Source of the DNA: Flavobacteriia bacterium
Lineage (GTDB): Bacteria > Bacteroidota > Bacteroidia > Flavobacteriales_D > Crocinitomicaceae
Direction: 5' to 3'
DNA: 45,803 bases
Assembly: GCA_947464135.1 (NCBI GenBank)
Contig: CANHVK010000011.1
Span: forward strand, 1 to 45,803
Below are positions 24,978-32,760 of this stretch, one piece after another. The translations under genes and the position numbers were made by a program. The notes beneath the pieces are model-generated. The model was not told the origin of the DNA. It saw only the letters and a list, made by a program, of their open reading frames with translations, and searched no databases. Each line of letters begins with the position of its first letter. Within the stretch, counting starts at the first letter, position 1.

Positions 24978-25554
24978 TTTTTTCTTCTTGATTCAGAAAT
25001 CCGATAAATTCTTTTGTAACATTCATCGTAGGATTTATGTAATTAAACTGACTTCCTGAAGCCTGTACAAGTAGCATGTCAATGTTGTGCATTTCACAGT
25101 ATTTTTTACTTGCTTCTTCTATTTTTTTGTAAATTTTATCCATCAAATCAAGGGTTTGTTTTTCGATAGATCCTCCTTGATTTTGTTGAAAAGCATAAAT
25201 TTCTTGTTCGCGTCTCTGTGCTTCTGCTTGAACTGTTTGTAGTTGTAAGTCAGAAAGTTGTCCTTTTTTTGCTAATTCATCATTAGCTACAAGATAGGAT
25301 TGTAAGTCCATCTGTTTTTTTTCTAATTGCTTCTGAAATTGTATTTGCTTGTTTTTAACTAAATTGTCCATTTTCTTATAAAAAGCAAATCCATTTTTTA
25401 AACTATCTTGGTTATAATAAGCAATTTTTAATCCATTTTCACGAATTACAGGAACAGTTGGCTTGGTATCAATTACAACTTTTTCTGATTTTTTTTCAGA
25501 ACATGAAAGGGTAGTCAAAGCCATACCCAAGGCAATTACAATAATTTTTTTCAT
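24973..25554 (-). CDS. OmpH/Skp-like lipoprotein
   Basis: A 193-residue protein with a lipoprotein signal (MKKIIVIALGMALTTLSCSE, lipidated cysteine at 18) and an OmpH (Skp-like) domain from about residue 40: a short strand GLKIAYYNQDSL, a long charged coiled-coil hairpin (KNKQIQFQKQLEKKQMDLQSYLV, QAEAQRREQEIYAFQQNQGG) and a terminal strand segment IDMLLVQASGSQFNYINPTMNVTKEFIGFLN. Skp chaperones outer-membrane proteins in the periplasm; Bacteroidetes often have lipidated paralogues. It lies 1 nt after the small gene upstream and ends the minus-strand operon that begins at 27176. Confidence 0.88.
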   Translation of the reverse strand: MKKIIVIALGMALTTLSCSEKKSEKVVIDTKPTVPVIRENGLKIAYYNQDSLKNGFAFYKKMDNLVKNKQIQFQKQLEKKQMDLQSYLVANDELAKKGQLSDLQLQTVQAEAQRREQEIYAFQQNQGGSIEKQTLDLMDKIYKKIEEASKKYCEMHNIDMLLVQASGSQFNYINPTMNVTKEFIGFLNQEEKK

Positions 25555-25555
25555 T

Positions 25556-25813
25556 TTATTTTTCTTTTAATATGTTTTTTGTGGTAAATGCCTTTCCCCA
25601 ATCTTCACGCATTTTTAAAAAACGTTCGAAAGCATTATCTAAAAGTTCATCCGTAATCATATTTTGAACATCTTCTAATCCAAAAACGTCGATTTCATTG
25701 ATTTTGTAAATTTGTTCAAATTGGTCTAATTCAATTTTAACTATGTATTTGCTGTTATAATTGAAAACTTGAATTTTATATTTAGGATGTGGTATTTCTG
25801 CTAAAACTCTCAT
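25556..25813 (-). CDS. Conserved-looking small protein
   Basis: An 85-residue protein of unrecognised family. It begins MRVLAEIPHPKYKIQVFNYNSKYIVKIELDQFEQIYK, a compact beta pattern, and continues with two helices (LEDVQNMITDELLDNAFERFLKMREDWGKAF). No signal or membrane segment. It fits tightly between the BadF-type kinase gene (54 nt upstream) and the OmpH-like gene (1 nt downstream), and has coding-type codon use, so it is very likely real. Confidence 0.78.
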   Translation of the reverse strand: MRVLAEIPHPKYKIQVFNYNSKYIVKIELDQFEQIYKINEIDVFGLEDVQNMITDELLDNAFERFLKMREDWGKAFTTKNILKEK

Positions 25814-25867
25814 AATTTATTTTTTTGTAAAAATAAGTAGAAATCGTATTTGTAAACTTTATTAAAC

Positions 25868-26749
25868 TTAAAAGTAGTATTTCATTAATTCATTTATTGG
25901 TTTTTGAACTATTTGTTTTAACTCTATGTCTCTTTTTAATAGTATTTTTTTTAAGATTTCCTGATTATAAAAGGCGTACGAACCAACAAATCCAATCTGT
26001 GTAATCTTTTCATTTTTTGGTAAATAGTTTGATAAAAATAACTCGATGTTTTCTTCGTGAATTAGATTGATTTCTTTTTGTATGTCCTTATTTTCTGACA
26101 TTAATTGAATTTGTCCAATAAATTGTTTGCCTTCCAAACCATAGATTTTCGCCAAAATGATACTACGTTCACCATATTTTTCTTCAAAGAGTTCCTTTAG
26201 TCCTAAGCTTATATCTTGGTTTAGATATTTATGTAGCATTAATTTCCCAAAATAAAAACCACTTCCTTCATCCCCAATCAGAAATCCAAAACCACCAAAA
26301 AGCGTATCAATATTTTCATTTTGATACTTACACAGTACTGAACCAGTACCTAAAATACCCACAAAACCTTTTTTGGTACCATAAATACACTTTCCAGCAG
26401 CAAGCAAGTCTGATTTAACTTCTATTTTTTCTAATTCGAAGGGTTTAAATAAATTTTCTATAATTTTTTGATTTTCATGTTGTAAACAACCACTTCCAAA
26501 AAAAATAAGTGAGCTTTTTGGGGGAATTACTTTTTGTAAAGTCTCTATAATATTTTTTTGCTCTACTCCGATTGTTTTTGGGTGAAAGTTTATTGTTTCA
26601 ATAGCAATAATTTGCTTATTATCTTTAATTCTCCAATCTGTTTTAGAACCACCACTTTCAACAAGAATTACTAATGACGAGTCAAAAGTAAGCGTATTAA
26701 TTTCTGTAAATTGAATTGTTTTGATAATGAGTGTTTTATTTTCTTGCAT
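25868..26749 (-). CDS. BadF/BadG-type ATPase, N-acetylglucosamine kinase-like
   Basis: A 293-residue member of the BadF/BadG/BcrA/BcrD superfamily (actin-like ATPase fold). The phosphate-1 motif is VESGGSKTDWRI at about residues 30-41, the phosphate-2 region GILGTGSVLCKY near 129, and GFLIGDEGSGFYFGK near 152. In Bacteroidetes this subfamily is annotated as N-acetylglucosamine kinase, acting in sugar salvage or peptidoglycan recycling; the substrate is inference. The sequence carries about 25 extra residues before the usual start, but no other in-frame start codon exists there. Its first 14 nt overlap the upstream lipoprotein gene. Confidence 0.85.
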   Translation of the reverse strand: MQENKTLIIKTIQFTEINTLTFDSSLVILVESGGSKTDWRIKDNKQIIAIETINFHPKTIGVEQKNIIETLQKVIPPKSSLIFFGSGCLQHENQKIIENLFKPFELEKIEVKSDLLAAGKCIYGTKKGFVGILGTGSVLCKYQNENIDTLFGGFGFLIGDEGSGFYFGKLMLHKYLNQDISLGLKELFEEKYGERSIILAKIYGLEGKQFIGQIQLMSENKDIQKEINLIHEENIELFLSNYLPKNEKITQIGFVGSYAFYNQEILKKILLKRDIELKQIVQKPINELMKYYF

Positions 26750-27176
26750 TTTTCAAGCAACGTTTAACTTTTAATTCATGTGCTTCTCTTTCTTCAGGTG
26801 TAGTGTTTGGTGTTGTTAAAAACTCTTTACATTTATTCTCAACAAATTCCCATCTTACCATTAGTTTTTCAGATTGATTGTCTGTAAGATTTTTTTCGAA
26901 TGCTTTATTGATAGAATCATTTTTAATTACGCACGAACAAAAGTCCCATTGTTCACCATATTTTTCAACAATTTTAGTGTGATTTTCTACTTTTTCTGCT
27001 TTCTCATTGATTATTTCAATTTTCTTGGGTGAATCTTTAATTATTTTGATAGAATCAATTTCAGAACTATCTGTATCTTCTTTTGTTTTTAAGTTATTTA
27101 AGGGATTGGGTTCATTTTTGCAACTAAATATTAAAAATGTTAAAAGTGCAAAGATTGAAGTTATTTTTAAAAACAT
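26736..27176 (-). CDS. Cysteine-containing lipoprotein of unknown function
   Basis: A 146-residue lipoprotein: signal MFLKITSIFALLTFLIFSCKNE with lipobox cysteine at 19, a charged Lys/Glu-rich linker to about residue 70, and a C-terminal domain with a regular cysteine pattern, WDFCSCVIKND...ENKCKEFL...KVKRCLKNA, that could form two disulfides. No family name recognised, though similar domains are common in Bacteroidetes lipoproteins. It is divergent from the DUF4294 gene with only 31 nt between start codons, so promoters must overlap genes or lie in that gap. Its end overlaps the BadF-type kinase start. Confidence 0.8.
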   Translation of the reverse strand: MFLKITSIFALLTFLIFSCKNEPNPLNNLKTKEDTDSSEIDSIKIIKDSPKKIEIINEKAEKVENHTKIVEKYGEQWDFCSCVIKNDSINKAFEKNLTDNQSEKLMVRWEFVENKCKEFLTTPNTTPEEREAHELKVKRCLKNARK

Positions 27177-27207
27177 ATTTCACTATTTTTGGTTCGTAAT
27201 ATAGGCT

Positions 27208-27891
27208 ATGAATTTACAATATATTTTAAAAATATTTTTAACTGTTTTTACTTTATTAGTAAGTGTCTTCTCTATATGTCAGGAAAAAAACGAAGAAAAA
27301 GTCAAACATTTTCGTGAAGTTGTACTAAAAAAAGATTTTAAAAATCTATATGCAAAGCAATTAAGAAGGGTTCGTAGGGTATACCCCTTAGCGTTAGAAG
27401 CTGCTAAATTAATTAAACAAATAGATCAGGAATTAGAATCGATTGATAATAAAAGAGAAAAGAAAAAATTGACAAAAAAGTATCATCACGAGATTAAATC
27501 AGAATATTTATTTGTAATAAAGGATTTATATATAGAAGAAGGCAAACTTTTGATGAAATTGATTCATCGGGAAACGGGACTTACAGTTGAAGAAATAATA
27601 GCAAAATATAAAAATCGTTTTAGTTCTGAACTCTATGATCAAATTGGTAAATTATGGGAACAAAAATTAGATGCAAAATATGATCCACAAGGAGAAGATG
27701 TAATCACAGAGATTGTTTTAATGGATATAAAGAATAATGTAGTTACTTTTGATCCGACTCCAAGACATATGACCAAAGAAGATTTTAAAAATGAAGCTAA
27801 AGAATATCGTGCTAACAAACGTGCTGCAAGAAGATTGATGAGACAACAACGCAGATCGGCTTCGGAAGAAGTAAATAACGAAGAAGATTAA
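27208..27891 (+). CDS. DUF4294 family protein
   Basis: This 227-residue protein has an N-terminal signal peptide or anchor (YILKIFLTVFTLLVSVFSICQ) followed by the DUF4294 domain: FKNLYAKQLRRVRRVYPLALEAAKLI, helical KREKKKLTKKYHHEIKSEY, IEEGKLLMKLIHRETGLTVEEII and YDPQGEDVITEIVL. The tail is very basic (RANKRAARRLMRQQRRSASEE). Function is unknown; it is restricted to Bacteroidetes. It heads a plus-strand run with the menaquinone pair, with just 1 nt to the thioesterase gene. Confidence 0.87.
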   Translation: MNLQYILKIFLTVFTLLVSVFSICQEKNEEKVKHFREVVLKKDFKNLYAKQLRRVRRVYPLALEAAKLIKQIDQELESIDNKREKKKLTKKYHHEIKSEYLFVIKDLYIEEGKLLMKLIHRETGLTVEEIIAKYKNRFSSELYDQIGKLWEQKLDAKYDPQGEDVITEIVLMDIKNNVVTFDPTPRHMTKEDFKNEAKEYRANKRAARRLMRQQRRSASEEVNNEED

Positions 27892-27892
27892 T

Positions 27893-28312
27893 ATGGATTT
27901 TGGTAAGTTTTCAATAGAACAATTAAATAAAATGAATTCAAATACACTGATGGAAACGTTAGGTATTGAGTTTATTGAATCTGGTGATAATTTTATAAAG
28001 GCAAAAATGCCTGTTGATCACCGTACCCATCAACCTATGGGCTTACTTCATGGAGGGGCTTCTGCTGCTTTAATTGAAAGTATTGGTTCATTAGGTTCAG
28101 CTTTAATGTGTGATTTGAAAAATGAATATCCAGTAGGTTTAGAAGTGAATGCAAATCATGTTGGTGGTGTAAAAGCTGGAAATGTCATTGGACTTGGGAA
28201 GTTAGTTCACGGAGGAAAAAAAACGCATGTTTGGCAAGTAGACCTATTTGAAGAAGAAACAAATAAATTAATTTGTACAGGTCGATTAACGGTGATGATT
28301 ATTTCAAAATAG
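27893..28312 (+). CDS. menI: Hotdog thioesterase, probable DHNA-CoA thioesterase
   Basis: A 139-residue single-hotdog thioesterase of the PaaI/YdiI type. The family motif GLLHGGASAALIESIGS (about residues 50-66) carries the HGG and the catalytic acidic residue E62. GLEVNANHVGGVKAGNVIG and a terminal TGRLTVMII strand complete the fold. The gene directly precedes an isochorismate synthase gene (1 nt gap), an arrangement that supports hydrolysis of 1,4-dihydroxy-2-naphthoyl-CoA in menaquinone synthesis. The symbol rests on this context plus family and is not proven. Confidence 0.82.
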   Translation: MDFGKFSIEQLNKMNSNTLMETLGIEFIESGDNFIKAKMPVDHRTHQPMGLLHGGASAALIESIGSLGSALMCDLKNEYPVGLEVNANHVGGVKAGNVIGLGKLVHGGKKTHVWQVDLFEEETNKLICTGRLTVMIISK

Positions 28313-28313
28313 T

Positions 28314-29303
28314 ATGGTGGTTTCTACTGATTTTCTTGCTTATCGTTTCCCTAATAAAGATATCGTAAAAAATAGAGGTAGAATTCAAGAAGTGTTTCTG
28401 TCTGATGAACTAGAAGGTTTTATTTTTTCTCATTTTTCTGCTCTCCAGGCATATAAATTTAATGTATTGGAAGAAGATGCTGAAATTCCTTCTATTTTTC
28501 ATACCTATCCTTTTAAACCTTATGTCTATTCTACAAGAGAGTATTTATTACAAGCTCATTCTTTTTTAAATGGAATGGCTCAATTTCAGATTGAAAAAGC
28601 AGTTTTCTCCAGGATTAAACCTTATTCTTTTTCGATTTCAAAGGCCTATGAATTATTTTTGAAATTATGTGAAACATATCCAAAAGCCTTAGTTTATTTA
28701 GTTTCTAGTGAAAAATTAGGAACGTGGATTGCTGCTACTCCTGAAATATTATTAGAAGCTCACAAGTCTTTTGTATTTACAATGTCTTTGGCTGGAACTA
28801 AAAAATCTTCTCAATTTTCAACTCCTTGGGGAGAAAAAGAAAAAATAGAACAACAATTAGTAACTGACTTTATTGAAAATCAATTAAAAAAAGTTGGAGC
28901 TGAACAAATCGAGTTAGTTGGACCTTATGACTATCAAGCAGGACCAGTAACACATTTGCGTACTGATGTTAGTGCATACATTCCTTCCGGTAAAATCATT
29001 GATTTTGTCAAAGTATTACATCCAACTCCTGCCGTTAGTGGAGTTCCTAGGGATGCTGCCCTAAATCTTATTGCTTCAGTTGAAGCCCATGACCGTTTTT
29101 TATATACAGGAATTGTAGGTAAAATATCTAAAACAGATGCGACCCTATATGTCAACCTTCGTTGTGCTCAGCTTCAAAACGATACAGCTTATTTATATCT
29201 CGGTGGAGGATATACACTTCAATCTATCCCAGAATTAGAATTAGATGAAACTGAGAATAAAAGTAAAACGCTGATTAGTTGTATGTTTAGTGTTAATACA
29301 TGA
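28314..29303 (+). CDS. menF: Isochorismate synthase / chorismate-binding enzyme
   Basis: A 329-residue chorismate-binding enzyme. Conserved elements include IAATPEILLEA (near 142), the SLAGTKK segment with the acid/base region near 158, HLRTDVSAYI (near 219), HPTPAVSGVPRDAALNLI (near 238) and EAHDRFLYTGIVG (near 259), plus YLGGGYTLQS at the end; these contact Mg2+ and chorismate. Short chorismate-binding enzymes beside a hotdog thioesterase in Bacteroidetes are MenF, converting chorismate to isochorismate for menaquinone. An aminodeoxychorismate-type enzyme is less likely as no partner amidotransferase is next to it. Confidence 0.87.
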   Translation: MVVSTDFLAYRFPNKDIVKNRGRIQEVFLSDELEGFIFSHFSALQAYKFNVLEEDAEIPSIFHTYPFKPYVYSTREYLLQAHSFLNGMAQFQIEKAVFSRIKPYSFSISKAYELFLKLCETYPKALVYLVSSEKLGTWIAATPEILLEAHKSFVFTMSLAGTKKSSQFSTPWGEKEKIEQQLVTDFIENQLKKVGAEQIELVGPYDYQAGPVTHLRTDVSAYIPSGKIIDFVKVLHPTPAVSGVPRDAALNLIASVEAHDRFLYTGIVGKISKTDATLYVNLRCAQLQNDTAYLYLGGGYTLQSIPELELDETENKSKTLISCMFSVNT

Positions 29304-30493
29304 AAAAAAAACTAGTTTATAATTTATCATTAATACTTTTAATTGTGCTTTTTTGGCATTTAGTTGTGTTAAATCTAGGAGTTTTACAAGCACTTTTCAT
29401 TTATAGATCTGGTAAAATTCCAGATACGTTAGTCTGGTGGGAAAGTGAATTATTTAAAAATCATTTGTTTTCAATTGTTTATAATAAAAATGATATAGCT
29501 CAAAATCGAATTTATATTAGTCATTCCACATTTTCTTCTTTATTGGATGTTTTTTGGATTAAGTCTTTTTCCTATATCTTACATAAACCATATCATATTG
29601 CACAGAATTTTATTGCATTTGTAAATATGTATTTATTTATTGTTTTTATTTTTTCTAGAGATTTTTTTAAAAATAAATTAAAAACTAAATTTTCCATATT
29701 TGATATTTTGATGTTGTTTTTGATCCTTGGTTTTATTTTTTCACTACCAAGTTTTTGGGACTCATTTTTAAGATTTAATTCAGATAATTATTTTGTTTTA
29801 ATATCTTTATTATTAATTATTTTGACAGAAAGAATTGACTTTTTAAATACGCAATCAAATCAAAATATTTTTTTCGTTATAGGAATAATTATGGTTTCAT
29901 TTGAACCAGTTTATTATCCATGTTGGTTGGTTTTATATTTTGCTTTTTTAAATACATATAAACTAACTTTTAGAGAATATTTTAAAATATTTATATTGTT
30001 AATATATAGTGTTTTAATTATTATTCTACCTTATATCCAGGGTTGGTTAATTCATAAAGAGAATTTAGGATCAACTTTTAAATATCGCTCAGGTTTAGAT
30101 GGTTCAATTTTATATTTTAAATCTGTATTAGATGCCCTTTTGAAACCTTTTTCTCATAATTTCAATTTTTTGTGGCTTGTATATTTTATAATCTTGTTGA
30201 TTATTATGATTTTATTAGATAAATCTAAAGTTTTATCAAATTTAAAAAGGTTAGGATTTGCTTTAATAGGATTTGTTTTTTCTCTAATTGTTTTTCCTCA
30301 ATCAGTCTCAATTCATCGATATTTGTATGATTTCTTACTTTTTATACCGATAGTATATTTAATAATAAAAATCTTATTAGAAACTAAAATTGAATCTATT
30401 CAACCACGAAAATTTCTTTTTATTGTACTAGGTATGATTTTTCTGATTTTTCTTAATTTACGATCTATTTCAGTTTGTTTTTACAATTGGTAG
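29300..30493 (+). CDS. Polytopic membrane protein, unknown function
   Basis: A 397-residue, strongly hydrophobic protein with about nine to ten membrane spans (near 8-30, 100-120, 135-150, 160-176, 190-222, 228-250, 290-306, 318-335, 340-358 and 372-388). A longer soluble loop at about 35-95 after the first span, containing WWESELF, recalls GT-C-type membrane enzymes, but no DxD motif can be asserted. I do not recognise the family. Its ATG overlaps the menF stop by 4 nt (ATGA), so it is coupled with the menaquinone pair, and it converges with queD with a 2-nt gap. Confidence 0.75.
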   Translation: MKKKLVYNLSLILLIVLFWHLVVLNLGVLQALFIYRSGKIPDTLVWWESELFKNHLFSIVYNKNDIAQNRIYISHSTFSSLLDVFWIKSFSYILHKPYHIAQNFIAFVNMYLFIVFIFSRDFFKNKLKTKFSIFDILMLFLILGFIFSLPSFWDSFLRFNSDNYFVLISLLLIILTERIDFLNTQSNQNIFFVIGIIMVSFEPVYYPCWLVLYFAFLNTYKLTFREYFKIFILLIYSVLIIILPYIQGWLIHKENLGSTFKYRSGLDGSILYFKSVLDALLKPFSHNFNFLWLVYFIILLIIMILLDKSKVLSNLKRLGFALIGFVFSLIVFPQSVSIHRYLYDFLLFIPIVYLIIKILLETKIESIQPRKFLFIVLGMIFLIFLNLRSISVCFYNW

Positions 30494-30495
30494 AT

Positions 30496-30951
30496 TTAAT
30501 TATCTTCCAAACGCCATTCTGCACCTGAATTTGGAGTTTCTTGCAAACGTAATGAGATTAATTTAGTATTGTGTGCAAATTTACCATCTAACAAATTCAC
30601 AAAATGTAATAATAAATTTTCACATGTTGGTTGAAAAGGCATAAGTATTACCTTCTCAAATTCGTTTGATATAACTTCTGATTTTGAATAGGGTGCTTCT
30701 TCGTTAAGTACTAACGCATGGTCAAATATTTCAATAATTTCACGTTTAACTACATCCTTCAAGTCTCCAAAGTCAATAACCATTCCCAATTTCACATGCT
30801 CAATATCGGCTATTGGTTTTCCTAACAATGTTACGCTTAAATGGTATGTATGTCCATGTATGTTTTTACATGGTCCATCGTATCCATATAATGCATGTGC
30901 CATATCAAAAGTAAAGTCTTTCGTTATGCGTATGTTAGAATCTAATGCCAT
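30496..30951 (-). CDS. queD: 6-carboxytetrahydropterin synthase
   Basis: A 151-residue member of the PTPS/QueD family, which converts dihydroneopterin triphosphate to 6-carboxytetrahydropterin for queuosine synthesis. Zinc ligands are H19 (DMAHAL) and H32/H34 (IHGHTYHL); the catalytic cysteine is C28. The DHALVLN and PTCENLLLHF segments carry further active-site residues. The length and the CxxxHGH spacing favour QueD over eukaryotic-type PTPS. It stands alone on the minus strand, 223 nt upstream gap from the ATPase gene. Confidence 0.9.
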   Translation of the reverse strand: MALDSNIRITKDFTFDMAHALYGYDGPCKNIHGHTYHLSVTLLGKPIADIEHVKLGMVIDFGDLKDVVKREIIEIFDHALVLNEEAPYSKSEVISNEFEKVILMPFQPTCENLLLHFVNLLDGKFAHNTKLISLRLQETPNSGAEWRLEDN

Positions 30952-31068
30952 AATTGATAAGGTATTTTTGTTTTACAAAGATAATCGATTTCATGCTATT
31001 ATTAATATTTAATAATGACAGGTTCTTTTATAATCCGTAATTTTAAACTTTTTTTAGGTAATTTTTAT

Positions 31069-31142
31069 CTTATTCTTACATTTTGTGTTAAATAAGTATT
31101 TTTAAAATACCTTATTTTTACATTTTGTTATAAATAAGTATA
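31069..31142. repeat. Two copies of a 31-nt motif, downstream of the AAA/DUF4143 gene
   Basis: Two near-identical 31-nt units at 31069-31099 and 31111-31141 start with CTTATT, share the core TTACATTTTGT and end AAATAAGTAT, differing at three positions. CTTATT and AATAAG make each unit an imperfect dyad. A third copy lies on the other side of the ATPase gene at 32677-32707. Confidence 0.75.
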
Positions 31143-31174
31143 TTTTCTATTTAATTAAACTTTATTTTCACCCG

Positions 31175-32626
31175 TTAAGCCCAGTTAAATTTCTTATCCA
31201 TGGTGTTTACTCCGATATTGTATGCATATACTGCCGCTGTTACATAGGTAATATTTAGTTCATTGTGTTGTTTATTTCCATTTATGTCAATGGTAGTTAC
31301 AAGTGTTGAATTGAATTTGTTTTGTTTGCAAAAGTGAATTAAACTCAATAATTCTTGTGGTTTTTCAAAATAGCGATTACTCCATTTGACTTCAACACAC
31401 CATTGTGGTTTAAATAATTTATTTTCAATTAATACGAAATCCACTTCTCCTTCGGACCTCCCCATTTTCCAACGTGCATATTTTAAGTTTAAATTTTCTC
31501 GATGCATCCATTGTGAAAAAATAGCTGTTTCAACCATGTTTCCTGTTTCTTGGTCTGTTTCAACAATTGGTGAAAATAATGCAGTTCTTAAAGATGGATT
31601 CGTTAAGTAAACTTTAAAACTGGTAACACGTTTAAATTTTTTAGCATTATCGTCAATTTTATGAATGACTTTTATAAGAAATGCGGCCTCTAAATACTCT
31701 AGATATTTTTTGAGCATTTCTTTTTGTATTCCACTTTCTTTTCCAAGTTTTTCAAATGAAAATTCATTTCCTGTATTATAAGCAATGTAGGAGAAAAAAC
31801 TATTTAGTTCTTGTACATCTTTTATTCCATATAAGCTTGGTAAATCTCTTAATAGTACATTAGCAACAATGTCTCCTTTTATATACCTTCCCATATCACT
31901 CTGAATTTTTTCGGATAAAACTACTTCGGGATATCCTCCAAAATTTAAATAATCAAAAAATGCTTTATTAAGTGTCTTGTTATCATGGGTTAGGTAAAAA
32001 GGAATTTCTTTTCCATCGTAATTAATGGTTTTCTGTTGAACTAAATGCGTTAAACCTTTTAAATGGATAAATTCATGAAAGGTAAGTGGGGGAAGCATAA
32101 AATCAGTAAATCTTCCAGCTCCACTTTCTGAACTTTGTAATCTCAGAGCTGCTGCTGCTGAACCAGATGCGATGAATTTAGTCGTAGGATATAAATCTAC
32201 CAATACTTTTAAATGTCTTTCCCAGTCTTTTAAATATTGTATTTCATCAAAAAATACGTAACAGTTTTCTACACTATCTAGTTTCACTGCATCTTTAGCC
32301 ATAAGAAGCAAATCTTCTAGCCCTTGATGCATATAAATAGGATTATCAATCCCTATAAACATAATTTTTTGTGGAGAAATACCATCAGCTATGAGTTGTT
32401 GAATTGAATGGTATATCATTACTGTTTTACCAACTCTTCGTGGTCCCATTAATACCAATGCGCGTTTGATATCCGTTTCGTGTACATAAGGATAAAATAA
32501 ATCGAAATAAAGTCTACGTGACATTGTAGAGTAGGTACTTTGTATATTACCTGTTGACCACCAGGGATTTTCAAAAATTAATCGCTCAATTCGTTTCTCT
32601 GTAGGAATAATGTTGTTGTAACTCAT
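31175..32626 (-). CDS. AAA_14/DUF4143 ATPase
   Basis: A 483-residue protein with an N-terminal AAA domain: Walker A MGPRRVGKT (near 59-67), Walker B YVFFDEIQYL (near 123), then sensor-like FIASGSAAAAL. A DUF4143 C-terminal half follows, with WMHRENLNLKYARWKMGRSEGEVDFVLIENKLFKP and VEVKWSNR, a PD-(D/E)xK-like core (EVDFVL...VEVK). These genes are abundant and often variable between relatives in Bacteroidetes; the function is unknown, with a mobile or defence-like role often suspected but unproven. The gene is flanked by copies of a 31-nt dyad motif and by gene-free AT-rich DNA, making a one-gene island. Confidence 0.87.
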   Translation of the reverse strand: MSYNNIIPTEKRIERLIFENPWWSTGNIQSTYSTMSRRLYFDLFYPYVHETDIKRALVLMGPRRVGKTVMIYHSIQQLIADGISPQKIMFIGIDNPIYMHQGLEDLLLMAKDAVKLDSVENCYVFFDEIQYLKDWERHLKVLVDLYPTTKFIASGSAAAALRLQSSESGAGRFTDFMLPPLTFHEFIHLKGLTHLVQQKTINYDGKEIPFYLTHDNKTLNKAFFDYLNFGGYPEVVLSEKIQSDMGRYIKGDIVANVLLRDLPSLYGIKDVQELNSFFSYIAYNTGNEFSFEKLGKESGIQKEMLKKYLEYLEAAFLIKVIHKIDDNAKKFKRVTSFKVYLTNPSLRTALFSPIVETDQETGNMVETAIFSQWMHRENLNLKYARWKMGRSEGEVDFVLIENKLFKPQWCVEVKWSNRYFEKPQELLSLIHFCKQNKFNSTLVTTIDINGNKQHNELNITYVTAAVYAYNIGVNTMDKKFNWA

Positions 32627-32642
32627 TATATTTCTTATTTAA

Positions 32643-32707
32643 TACCAAATGTACAAAATAAGCTTTGAGAAAAAATCTTATTATTACATTTTGTTTCAAA
32701 TAAGCAT
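32643..32707. repeat. Further copies of the 31-nt motif, upstream of the AAA/DUF4143 gene
   Basis: A third copy, CTTATTATTACATTTTGTTT with ending AAATAAGCAT, spans 32677-32707, 51-81 nt before the start codon. A partial, inverted copy (ACCAAATGTACAAAATAAG at 32644-32662) lies between it and the gene. The repeats could be operators of this gene or remnants of the ends of an inserted unit. Confidence 0.65.
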
Positions 32708-32760
32708 TTTTATTAATTAAAATAATCTTAATTCAACAACATTAACTCATAACCCAGAAC

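Noticed and set aside
31069-32707. Complete transposon around the DUF4143 gene
   Set aside because: No transposase or integrase and no target-site duplication could be seen; the flanking motifs alone do not prove mobility, so only a finding is reported.
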